64,000 nucleotides of DNA from Icerya purchasi (lineage: Eukaryota; Arthropoda; Insecta; Hemiptera; Monophlebidae): contig CM077115.1 in assembly GCA_039619475.1 (NCBI GenBank), positions 103,166,393 through 103,230,392 on the forward strand. Direction: 5' to 3'. Positions 13,698 to 24,040 of the stretch are shown here, piece by piece. Within the stretch, counting starts at the first letter, position 1, and the number at the start of each line of letters is the position of its first letter. Both the position numbers and the translations under genes were made by a program. The notes under the pieces are model-generated. The model was not told the origin of the DNA, searched no databases, and worked only from the letters and a program-made list of their open reading frames with translations.

Positions 13698-14469
13698 TGT
13701 GTAGATAAAATTATATTTATATCAATAATGCATTTCTTTTAACGTAATTGATTAATACCCTTTAATCGGTAATATTTTGAATTATTCTTCCATTACTATG
13801 TTTAAATAAAATAAAGGAACTGATTTGTATAATGTACGATTATATTAGTTTTAGTTGTAATAGAAATTTAAATCCATTCAAATATCTTGTCTTAAATTTT
13901 CTGAGTTGAATTTTCTTAATTGTGATTAAAATTTCTTTATTTTTACGTAAACTGTATTATTTTTTTTTATATATGCTGAAATTTACAATTTCGTATTAAA
14001 ATGAGGTGCGCAAAGTTACATAATCAAATATTTAGTGTGAGATGTAAAAATTGTGCTTATAAACTGGAAATTTATAATAAATAATTAAAATCAAGCAAAT
14101 AATTCTGGTTAATAAGGCAGATGGCGTCTTTTAAAATTAGTCTAACAAAATGGAAGAGATGAACGAGGCAGGAAGAGTAGAGAATAGTGTATATCACGTT
14201 CATGGTATAGACCGGAATACATGGAAAATATGTGATCGGTGTCACAAAAGTAATAGGAGTTTTTAAGATGCAATGAACAAAAGGAAAATGTCAAGAAAAA
14301 ACGATTTAGAAAAGAAGGGAAGAGGCTGTGTAAGAAACGAAACCAATATAATTTAGTAACTATGAATCAACGCAGACGAGGGAAATAGTAGAACCAAGGA
14401 CGGAAAATAGAAAGAAGGTTAAGACTGACATAAAAAGAATTAGGATTAGAAGAAATCGAAATACACGGA
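13698..14469. other. AT-rich, then purine-rich DNA, possibly LINE-derived
   Basis: 13.7-14.1 kb is plain AT-rich DNA. 14.14-14.47 kb is strongly purine-rich on the plus strand and leads into the LINE RNase H fragment, so it may be the 3' part of the same element. No domain is visible. Confidence 0.35.
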
Positions 14470-14903
14470 GTGCCATTACTTAAAGTTAAGGTGGCAATAT
14501 GTATAAGAATACTGTGTGCTGGAATCTTGCTATAAAACGTGCTTCGGAAGCTTCAAATCTAGCAAGAAGGTCGGAAGCTCCGTTTTTTTGAACGTCTAAA
14601 TGTCCAGTAACCCAAAGGAAGTAAGTTTAGGTTGATGATGAAAAGGGTAGGTCATGGAGAAGAAATTGAATGCAAAGGACGATCAGAGGAAGGAGAAAGC
14701 GAAGGAGGAGATAACAATAGCAGAACGTTTAAAAAATCAGAGACAATGAGCAATTTGGGAAGACTTTCCAAGGAAGATATTAGTAATATGAAAAGAATTT
14801 CTACTAGCTACATTTCATACAAATGATTCTTAAGAGAAGTGTATATGCCAAAAACATATGTGGAAATCTATACAGCTTTAGGAAAATAAAGTCAGCAGTA
14901 AAG
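14470..14903 (-). pseudogene. LINE RNase H 3' fragment (split by an insertion)
   Basis: The minus strand near 14520-14635 encodes LTYFLWVTGHLDVQKNGASD then LLARFEASEA, the late RNase H block (WVPGH.GI.GNE.AD.LAR) of non-LTR retrotransposons. The matching first block (LIFTDGDLRAL) lies at 16945-17040. The TTAA-flanked element sits between them. Confidence 0.55.
14797..14872 (+). repeat. 76-bp direct repeat, left copy
   Basis: Identical but for one G/A difference to 17085-17160. The two copies flank both the TTAA element and the 16945-17040 LINE piece. Confidence 0.85.
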
Positions 14904-16928
14904 TTAAGGGGGGGGGGGTCTTGGAGGTAAAAAAAATTGATTTTTTTTTATTTCATAAAATAAATGTACAACATCACAAGAATATTGCGTCAAAATTTCA
15001 AATAAATCGAAGCAAAACTAACAAAGATATGACATTATAACTGTGCGCAGCTCTAACTCTAGTAAAAGAACGAAAACGACTATCTGGCCCTGACGCACAG
15101 CGGGATTAAAGAGCATATTTTTCTGTCCCTTTTGTATAATCCCTTAATTGATTTTTTCGAAAAAGATTTACGCAGATAGCTAAAATACCTTGAGACGGAT
15201 TCGGTACGCGTAATGCTATTTCTTGATTACGTGACGTTTCAGTTAGAAATTAGTCTCTGTTTGTTCACCTATTCACAATCTCTCAAACGTCATTCTAGGT
15301 TGCATCGCTGCTTTGTCGTGTCAAGGATGCTTACTCGGCCAAAACCAAAAAACCCTGTGTTCTGTTGTAAGTCCGGTTGTTTGCACTGCTGCATCGGGGT
15401 AGAGACGTATTTGTGTTTGAATGGTAGTGGTCGAGGCACTGACTTGTGCTTGCGGCGGAAAGCGCAATACTGTGTGTCAAGTAACGCTGAGCTGAGCGAA
15501 GATTTTGTATGTTAATCAACAAAAAATAATGTGTAGGATACGTCCAGAAGAGGATGGAGACCCGTTTGCGCGATTTAGTAAAAAAAAGTGTAATAGATAC
15601 TGAAACTAAAGCTGCAAAGAAAATACAAAGAAAAACAATTTCCGATAAAGGCAAGCTCACTGCTAAATTGATTGATAAACTAATGCTTTACTATGAATTC
15701 TCATTCTGTAGAAGAAATGAAGAAGGCCATTTGGGCGACTTATTATCACTACGCCTCAACTGACAAACACCCACAGCAAAACTGCCCGAGAGGCGAAAAT
15801 TCATGGCGTGAATGGCAGAGAGCCGCAGCTGCAAACGAACTGCGTTTTTTCAAACACTCTTACTCTGTTCTACCAAGTGATGTTCTAGAAGGGATTAAAC
15901 ACCAATTTATGAACATCTGAGCAAAGATGCCCTCCTGGAGCGATGTATTGGCGGATTCTCTCAAAACAATAATGAGACTATCAACCAACTTATTTGGAAA
16001 ATTTCGCCAAAAACTGAGAGTGGTTCGACAATTATTGTTGAGTTTGCAGCTCATGTGGCTGCCTCTACCTTCAATGAAGGCCGTGTTCCTTACCTGACCT
16101 TTCTGGAAGAGATGGGAATCAGTACAGACCCAAGTTCTCATGGTTGGGCGCAATCAGTGGACAATACATGAATTGGCAAAGCGGATGAGCGAGCGGCGGA
16201 ACATACCAAAGAAGAGAGAATTTGTCGTAGGCAAGAGCAAAAAGATGCTTTGGACATTCTAAATCAAAGTTCTTCACTTTATGGGCCTGGCATTGATGAT
16301 TCTGCGTGAGTATAGACAAAAATTACTGCCTTATTAACGTTTAATTTGTGATTTTATACTATAAAAAACTTTAAACGCGTTTTTCTCGAAACAACGTTTT
16401 CAAAGTCGGTGCACTCTGTAACTCAAAATCTACTGCACCGATCGTTCTGAAATTTGGTACACTATTTTTATAGGCAATTTTCAAGGTAGCAACGCCGAGT
16501 TTTTTTTTTTTTTAAATTATTATTATTTATTTTACAATAACAAATGTCTAATTTTTACTCGAAAATCGGTATTTTCACTTCCAAGTGTTACCAACGATTA
16601 GAAAATAAAAATAAATTAAAAAACTCACCGTTGCTACCTACAGAAACTCATTAACTAATGAAAAAACTTTGGTTTTTTTATTTCCGATAATCTGGTGTTA
16701 AGTTATACGCGGTGCACCGCAAAACAACTTTTTTTCAAGGCGCCTACGAAAATTTGCTGCCATTGGCTTAATTCTTTATATTTTTCAATGAAAATTTAAC
16801 ACAATATTGTTCAGATGTTACTTTATCATATACCAATTGTGTAAATAAACTTGCATTAACCATATTCTCTAAAAAAAATTATCAAAAAATTGTCTTTTTT
16901 TGACCTCCAAGACCCTACCCCCCCTTAA
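14904..16928 (+). mobile_element. TTAA-flanked DNA transposon, copy B (Mutator-like transposase family)
   Basis: TTAA at 14904-14907 and 16925-16928 flanks inverted termini. The left starts with a G run then GTCTTGGAGGTAAAAAAAA. The right, on the minus strand, is GGGGGGGTAGGGTCTTGGAG then GTCAAAAAAA. About 2.0 kb. It shares its design with copy A (TTAA, G-rich tip, inner CTT-containing block) and the same protein family. The tip sequences differ, so these are different subfamilies. Confidence 0.75.
15545..16310 (+). pseudogene. Mutator-like transposase (copy B), frameshifted
   Basis: Three overlapping frame pieces. 15554-15690: METRLRDLVKKSV and KGKLTAKLIDKLM. 15693-15900: VEEMKKAIWATYYHYASTDK, HPQQNCPRGENSWREWQRA and LRFFKHSYSVLP. 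15900-16180: PIYEHLSKDALLERCIGGFS, QNNNETINQLIWKISPKTES and AAHVAASTFNEGR. A last piece ends DILNQSSSLYGPGIDDSA. Block order and spacing match the arthropod Mutator-like transposase family. The QNNNE(S/T)xN block is a hallmark. Frameshifts near 15690 and 15897, a stop near 16168, and the missing N-terminal half make it inactive. Confidence 0.75.
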
Positions 16929-16944
16929 AACAAAAGAAAGAAAG

Positions 16945-17040
16945 CTTAAATTAACAATGGCTGAACGGAGGACATGAGTACGAGGTTCCAACTCCGCTAA
17001 AGCCCTTAGATCCCCGTCCGTAAAAATTAAAGAGGGACCG
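16945..17040 (-). pseudogene. LINE RNase H 5' fragment
   Basis: The minus strand encodes GPSLIFTDGDLRALAELEP. TDG is the first catalytic Asp block of RNase H. With 14470-14903 it forms one retroelement split by the 14904-16928 insertion. Confidence 0.5.
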
Positions 17041-17084
17041 TGAAAAAGGGAGGTAATTAAAATATTAAATGCGATATGAGAAGG

Positions 17085-17160
17085 ATTTCTACTAGCTACA
17101 TTTCATACAAATGATTCTTAAGAAAAGTGTATATGCCAAAAACATATGTGGAAATCTATA
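17085..17160 (+). repeat. 76-bp direct repeat, right copy
   Basis: Partner of 14797-14872. It begins ATTTCTACTAGCTACATTTC. At 76 bp it is too long for an ordinary target-site duplication of a DNA transposon. Confidence 0.85.
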
Positions 17161-17460
17161 ATACGGAAGAAAATATCGCGATGTAAAATTAATAAAACGA
17201 AATTTAAATTTTTGTTCATTTACAATAAATTATTAATAGCGCGTTATCACTTTAAATAAAATTTCTACGTTTTATGTTTCCACAGCGCTCTCCGAAAAAT
17301 GAAACGTTTAAAAAATCTCATACTACTACTCTCTCTTTTACTCGGTATGGAGAAACATTGCCAAAAGCTGGCCTATTTAATATATTTCATTAAATATATA
17401 TAAAAACACGTATTACAGAAAATTAGAATTATAAAAATATATATCAAATATAGCCGGCGT

Positions 17461-17554
17461 GTTTCGTTGTTGTATACTTCATAGTCATGGCAATAATAAA
17501 TTTTTTTTTTTTTTTTTATTATTGCCATGATTATAGAGTATGTAACTACGAAAC
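17461..17554. repeat. short palindrome with poly-T loop
   Basis: Arms of about 40 bp (17461-17500 and 17515-17554) pair with a few mismatches. The core CATGGCAATAATAAA pairs with TTTATTATTGCCATG, with a T run between. It may be a small foldback element or MITE. Confidence 0.7.
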
Positions 17555-17799
17555 TGTCAACTACATTTTATATATGTTCATAACTATAATTTTATGTAAT
17601 ACGTGATTTTATATATATATTTAATAAAGTGACTTAACAGAAAATGGATACGAACATTTATAATTGAAATTTAATATATTTTATAAAATTTCAATAGAAA
17701 AATAATTATCTAATGTAAAAAAATCTCGGTAGAGCATACGATTTTGTAAAAACAGCAATAATAAAACTAAAAACATTTTTTTTTTTTTTTTTGATATGT

Positions 17800-18370
17800 C
17801 CCGGACAATTTACAGAGTTTATCCGTAAAATAATGAGACTGAGTTTGATAAAAATAATTTATTGTCAGATCGATACATATTTATATTGTTAAAGTTCTTC
17901 AAATTAGTTTCCTTCGGCATCGATACACTAGTGATAACGCGATTCCCATACTATAAAAGCTCCGTGGAAGTTAGATACCGTAACCTCTTTCAAAGAGTCT
18001 GTAACAGCCCGTTGAATAGTGGGAACATCTTCGGGACGGTGACCTTTCAGGCTTCTCTTGAGCGTTGGGAACAAGAAAAACTCTGCCGGGGTGACATCGG
18101 GACTGTACGGTGGCACCGCGGTAAGGTTGTAACCCCATCTATTTGGGCCAGGTAGACGGTTACAACGAAGGCGGTGTAGATTGGAGAATTGTCGTGTGGT
18201 GGAGCTTCCAGCGATTGACAGTCGTCGGTTATTTCCGTTTAACGGCTCTGTGCAGGCGCGCAAAAACTTCTTTGTAGAAAATAGCGTTGACGGTTCGTCC
18301 TCGGAGGTATAAATTCTTCGCGGACCACCCTACACTTGCCAAAAAAGACAATGAACATTATCTTTACCTT
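17800..18370 (-). pseudogene. mariner transposase, C-terminal half
   Basis: The minus strand encodes KIMFIVFF, REEFIPPRT, FYKEVFARLHRAVKRK, KLHHDNSPIYTAFVVTVYLA, PPYSPDVTPAEFFLFPTLKR and FHGAFIVWESRYH. These are the HDN and YSPDxxPxxFFLF signatures of mariner with the usual D,D(34)D spacing of the last two acids. Frameshifts lie near 18260 and 18160, and the N-terminal DNA-binding half is absent. Inactive. Confidence 0.8.
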
Positions 18371-18599
18371 AGACTTCGACATTCTCACTTTCTTGAAACG
18401 CGGTGAGTTTTAATACTCTTTCTGATCCTGTATTTAGTTCATTACATCGATATCGTCTAATATAAGTCGTAATGGTTTAGAAGCTGATATTTAAATGAAA
18501 CTTTTAGACATTTTAGTTTTTATTCTCAGTAAACGAGTGTAAATTCAATTTTATAACTATTAATAATTTCAAACTGCAAGACTTCAGTATACAAAATTT

Positions 18600-19010
18600 A
18601 ATTTAAGCGCGTGAGAAGTCTAGCAAGACAATTTTCTTGTTAATTTTAATCCGTTAAATGAATTTCTTATTCTTAAATTTTTTTTTTCAAAATCTATTCC
18701 ACCAGTCTTTGGCTGTCTTTATTTTTATCTCTAGAAGTGTATTTTCCGGTATAAATTTTTGCCTTGCTACCATTTACCTAGTTTGTTATTGAAGTTTCCC
18801 ATTATTACTTCTTTCTCACCATCATCCTCTTCAATGAAATTTTAAAGTAAATCGAAGAAGCCGTATTTCCCTTCCTAACAGTTTTGTAAATGCATAACAC
18901 TGAATCCGCTTCGATAGTGTACTATTCATATTTAATTTTAATATCGGTCTTCTTTCGTTATCTGCTTTTAATTTCTCAGTATAGAAGCCTACTTCTTTCG
19001 GAGTAAAAGT
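18600..19010 (-). pseudogene. LINE endonuclease fragment
   Basis: The minus strand near 18777-18827 encodes GEKEVIMGNFNNKLGKW, the (I)xMGDFNAxxG block of apurinic-like endonucleases in LINE ORF2. Downstream is a weak FEKKNLRIRNSF, like the N(L/F)xIxNTFF block that follows. Heavily decayed; the clade is uncertain (RTE or CR1/jockey type). Confidence 0.45.
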
Positions 19011-19391
19011 AACATATTACCTTTATAAGCCTGTAGCCATAAATTAAGAAGAGATCAGTATACCGGGCTCAAGGGGTATGATAATTATGATCCGTCAAAT
19101 AGTTTTCCACTATAAAGTTAAATAGGATGATAATTCTATAAAATATTACTAATTATAAAATAAATTTATTTTTTAAACACAGTTATTTCCAAAATTTATT
19201 TTATTACGAGTAATCATTGTGAAAGCTTTAAATATTTATATTACTAATTGTTTTAAAGTTAGATTATTAGTCGGCAATTCAAATGAATGACCTAAAGATT
19301 TTTGTATGCTCTACTCTATTCATTTATTATATTTAAATTGTTACCATCTGTTACATCTTATATTAACTTATTTACAACCTTAAAAAATTGT

Positions 19392-19637
19392 TTACTTCTT
19401 CATCACTGAACAACAAATATTTAAATTCATCGGGCTAAACTTCCAGCTGGGGTAACGCAATCTTACCTTTATGACAACAATTATGCGAAGATGGCTCTTT
19501 TTCAGATCCAAATGATAATACAAGACATCGTGTTCACGTTCAACCGGCAAGTCATCAGGGTCAAGATAATAAACGTTTGGTAGATCGCTTAACTTGCTCT
19601 TTTCTCCTAACGAATGTTTCTTCAGATACGTTTCCAA
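19392..19637 (-). CDS. unrecognised 81-codon open frame
   Basis: The open frame has many charged residues (KKHSLGEKSKLSDLPNVYYL) and an acidic DPDDLPVEREHD stretch, more protein-like than chance AT-rich frames. I recognise no family. It could be an exon or a transposon scrap. It borders the repeated motif at 19690-19800. Confidence 0.2.
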   Translation of the reverse strand: METYLKKHSLGEKSKLSDLPNVYYLDPDDLPVEREHDVLYYHLDLKKSHLRIIVVIKVRLRYPSWKFSPMNLNICCSVMKK

Positions 19638-19687
19638 ATTTTATTTTTTTGATATTGCCATCTCATTACATTTACGACATTTCTGAC

Positions 19688-19798
19688 AGGGGACACTCGA
19701 ATTCCGCACAAAGCACTAACACAGTGACAAGTCACACACGAATTCCGCACCAGACCCGAAATAGCCCACCCGCTGACAACTCGAATTGCGCACAGCCT
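19688..19798 (+). repeat. three copies of a ~17-bp motif
   Basis: CACTCGAATTCCGCACA, CACACGAATTCCGCACC and ACTCGAATTGCGCACAG stand about 46 bp apart. Inverted copies occur near 22085-22165. Confidence 0.6.
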
Positions 19799-19799
19799 T

Positions 19800-22084
19800 T
19801 TAAAAAAATACTCTGATTTTATAAAATCGATGAAGGAATAAAATGAGTAAAAGTCGCTCTTTCAGTGACTTCCAAAATGTGTTATCGTAATGAAACGTTT
19901 ACTATTTGGAATAATAACCGAACTACATTTCAGTCGATTAAATAGGCTACTATCCCGTTAGCAGTACGATATTTATTCGAAATATTTTTTACAATCTAGA
20001 AACGTACACATATTTAAAGAAATGTTGCATAAAATAGAATAATTTTTGCACGAATATGATATAAAATAACGTAAATTACGATAATTTCTAACTGAATATG
20101 TAGAATTTTCAGCGCACGGCATATTATGTTTCATGAAGCTTCTATTTCACATTAATACAAAATACTTTCATATCAACTGATTAATGTACATAAAATATAA
20201 ATGTGACCATGTAAAATTTTCGAGTTTGACAAATTAAATATGTTCTTATAATATAGTTACTTACGAGTTTGAGGGAACCGAGTTTCGGGAAAGTTTCAGT
20301 TCAGATTTTATTTTATCCATTAATCAGTGTGTTCAATCTCAGTTATAAATTGTCATTTGAATTAAAACCAAATTTGTTAAAAATCGTAATTTTTTCATTT
20401 AGTGTACCAATACATAGTATTCTACTTAAATTTTAAATGACAACGCAAAAATTTACCATTAAAATAAAATCCGATTTAAAACAATTTAATTAAAACTTAC
20501 AATGATAATAATTACGCAAATAAATAGTGTTAGTACTACTACCTTTTTTCTTTAAATGTTAGTTGGATTTAACAAGATAATTTTCCTTCAAGTTTTTATA
20601 ATTTGTAGTTTATTGTAAATTAAATAGTTTCTACTCTAGATAATAGATATTTTTGCGCACATTTGGTTGGTATTAATGTATTTTGTTAGATAAATGATAA
20701 AGAAGCAGAAGTTTAAACTCAAATTTAGGTTATGAGAATAAAAAAAGTAATTCTTAGAAGCAACGTTGAAATATGGTTTCATTACTTCCGTGTAGTGTTT
20801 TCCATTAATACAGAACATGCCCGGGAAAAATTTTTTTTTTTGAACTTTTAAGTTTCCAGCACCCTCCGGTAATTTAAATTTAAAGCTAAAATATCGTTAT
20901 ATTTTTCTTTCCAAAGTATCCGTTTAAATGTATTTTCGAAAACTACATTCGTTTGCCGTTTTTAGATGCAAATGGGGTTTAAATTAAGTGCTTATTGGAA
21001 ATGTTTATTGCGATGCAAAGTTTTTGTTGTTTATTGTATATTTTAAATTTCAGGAATAATATCGGTTGGTGATTCATGCATTTTGAAGTAATTTTTAGAT
21101 AATTTTAAATTTTTCATATTACATATTCTTAACTCGTTGAGCGACGTTTAGCGCTCAGAGGTCAGAAGAGTTGTTCAAACGTTAGCATTTTCTGAAAAAG
21201 CATTTAATACTATTTTTGTATATAGCTTTACATTTTAACGTGTAAGCGTCATAATTTTTCCTCATCAAAAAACATCAAAAATTATCATCCGGCTTATAAT
21301 AAGTACATAACAGTAATTCGACACTGTTTAAATTATTGCTCTATTTTTAATCATAGAAATAAAATGATGTTTCAAAATTGTTATTTTACAGGCGCTTTGT
21401 AGAATTCAAACTGTTCTAGAAATATTTATCCCCATGATAAAACTGTTAACACCGATAATTTCTTAACATTAATGGTAACACGAAATTAACATTAACGTAT
21501 ATATGAAAGTGAAATATTTTATTAAAAATAATAACTTCCAAATAAGGAAAAATTTTAGCTGCCGCTATGTCAAGAGGTAGTATACACGTGTAATCATAAA
21601 TATAATTCTTTTGAAACTAGAAAGATAAAAGAACACAAGTGTAGACAATTAGGAGTAAGCTAAATTACTGAAAGTTGAGCTAACTGGTAAATTGCAAAAG
21701 CCGGAATCAATTTTTAATGATTAAAACATAAATATATCGCAGTTATTTATCGGAACTACTTGTTTAAAAAAAAAAATGGAATTAGAAGTTTAAACAATTA
21801 CGTATATTTAAAATTAATCTGGCGTATTCTCAAATATTTTTTAATAAACCGTTATACAGGAATGATTTTTAATACATAGACAGGTGTAGAGTATTTTTCA
21901 TTAGTAGATTAAAAATTAATTGTCAAAAATAGGATACGTAAAAATGTTGAAAGTTATCGAACATTAAAAATATAGTACGATCAAGCGCCATCAGTTTTGG
22001 AAACCCTTAGTCCAGCGAACAGCGATTATGGTCCGAGCACCGTTTTCGTTTGTTTTTTTATATTTCATACCTGCAAACTTCCGG
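19800..22084. other. AT-rich segment between inverted motif clusters
   Basis: No recognised gene. It may be the body of a decayed element bounded by the motif clusters. Confidence 0.3.
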
Positions 22085-22165
22085 TGCGCAATTCGTGTGT
22101 GGAGATTACAGACCTTTTTTTAACCTCCGACTCAGGTAAATAACTGTGCGCAATTCGAGTGTGGC
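22085..22165 (-). repeat. two inverted copies of the same motif
   Basis: On the minus strand: CACACGAATTGCGCACCGG and CACACTCGAATTGCGCACAG. With the copies near 19.7 kb they bracket a 2.3-kb segment in inverted orientation. Confidence 0.6.
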
Positions 22166-22660
22166 CTTCTGACACGATGTCTGTCCAAACGTTCGTTGTT
22201 AGATAATTCTAAACGTTCCCCTTTCCCTTTTATTTAAATATTTATTCATTGGATGACAATTATGCGAAAGAACATCATATAAAAATTATAATAATATAAT
22301 CAGATAGCCAGAAATAATTAAAAATAGTAATTTTCTTAATTCATCAACTACTACCGTATTCACCTTAAATTTTTTTGGACAACCATATCGCGAATAAAAC
22401 AGAGCATTCATGCAATGAATACACCTACTATTTTATCACAAAACATTATCTTTGCAGACTTTTTATTAAAATTGCACGCAGACAGACATAGACAGAGAAA
22501 TCTATTTTCACCGTATTATTAACTTTGGTTATTAGGTAATAATTAACTAATTAACTCTTGGTAAGTCCGTGCTTGCGGAAAAAAATGGGGAGAGGGAATC
22601 AGTATTTAGAAAAATTATAAATTTTGCAACTGAAACTAATTTAAAAATTTCGATATTTCC

Positions 22661-22712
22661 AGTTGTTCATTGGAACAGATTCCGATTGTTCATTGGAATA
22701 GATTCCGATTGT
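22661..22712 (+). repeat. short tandem duplication
   Basis: GTTCATTGGAACAGATTCCG is followed directly by the same ~24-bp unit with C to T (GTTCATTGGAATAGATTCCG). Confidence 0.8.
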
Positions 22713-23518
22713 ATGCATTTTTTTTATTACCTAACGTTAGCAAGACTTTTAAAGAATGATATTTAGCACAAATGATTTAGGCAAAGTCGAGGCCTCTATT
22801 TACGTTCATAAGGATAAAAATCAAGATTTTTCTCAGACTTGAATGTAAATGAAGTAAAAGAGAGAAAAAGATATTGAGGGGTGCAAAGTAACACAGAATG
22901 ATAACCTATATAGAGGCAGTTAAGCTTTAACCCGGCCGCTAGTCGATATTTTATGTTATATAAAGAGTGAAATTGCCATATCGAACAATTTTTAAAATTA
23001 TTGAAACTATTGTAAACTATAATAGCGAGAAAGCAAAACATTGGGTTTATCGATGTAAATATTTTAATAAAGAAATTATTAATCGCTTAGTTTAAATGTA
23101 TGTAATTTAAGATAATTAAAAATATTTCCAGTAAGAATGTTAAATTCTGCAGAGTTTAAAATTCTGAATGTTACATTTCGTACATATATTTGTTTTTTTT
23201 TTTTTAACATTGCCAATTTTATACTGGACATCTCGTTTTTAAATTTTTCAAAATTTCTAGACTCCTAATGTATCATATTAAAATTCCGATATTTATTCTT
23301 ACCTCCTGATTATATAAATATACTCGTATATGTACGAAAAAAAATTTGATTTTTTAAAGCTAGACATATGAAGTCGAATCGACACTGTGTCAGATTTATT
23401 CAAAATAAACTGGGAACATTACTACAATAAATACGATACTTATATACAGTTTTTCGCACTGATCAAGTTAAAACGGACTTTAAAGCCTAATTAATCTAAC
23501 TCATTAATTTCAAAATAT

Positions 23519-24040
23519 TGAATTTTTCATTCGTCAAAGTATCTTTCGTTAGTAAGTGATTTATTAACGTTATTTATTTTAATTTTAAAAAATATATAGA
23601 ACAATAAATTCTGTGTCCGTAATCGGGAAATCTGCGATTACTAAAAAAAAATGGCAGCGTTCAAATAAACATATTGTTACGAAGAATTATGAAATCTCGA
23701 AATAATTATAATAAAAATTAATGTTGGAATTTTCATATAAAAATATAATTTCAACACGGTGAATTTTTCATTTAATAAAATTACATCGTTTGTCAAAAGT
23801 GAAAATTGATCAATGTTACCTTGTTGCTATGTTAATTACGTTTTATTATTGAAAATGTTTATTTTAAAGAAGATATTGAAAAATAAACTCTGCCTGTAAT
23901 CGCGAAATTCACGATTAGTAAAAAAAGTGAAAGCATTGAAATAAATGTGGTACTACATAGAGAATCTTGAGATAAAAATATTAAATAATACGAGTAAAAT
24001 TTTTATATAAAAATAAATAGTTAAATCGAATAATTTTAAG
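23519..24040 (+). repeat. degenerate direct repeat, period ~277 bp
   Basis: CTGTGTCCGTAATCGGGAAA at 23611 recurs as CTCTGCCTGTAATCGCGAAA at 23888. The sequence before (GAATTTTTCATT) and after (ATCT(C/T)GA(A/G)ATAA) also repeats in order. Confidence 0.65.

Noticed and set aside
15331..15660. 109-codon minus-strand frame inside the TTAA element
   Set aside because: No family seen. It overlaps the plus-strand transposase start and is likely chance in the more GC-rich element DNA.
17862..18155. 97-codon plus-strand frame
   Set aside because: Antisense to the mariner transposase, which has clear catalytic blocks.
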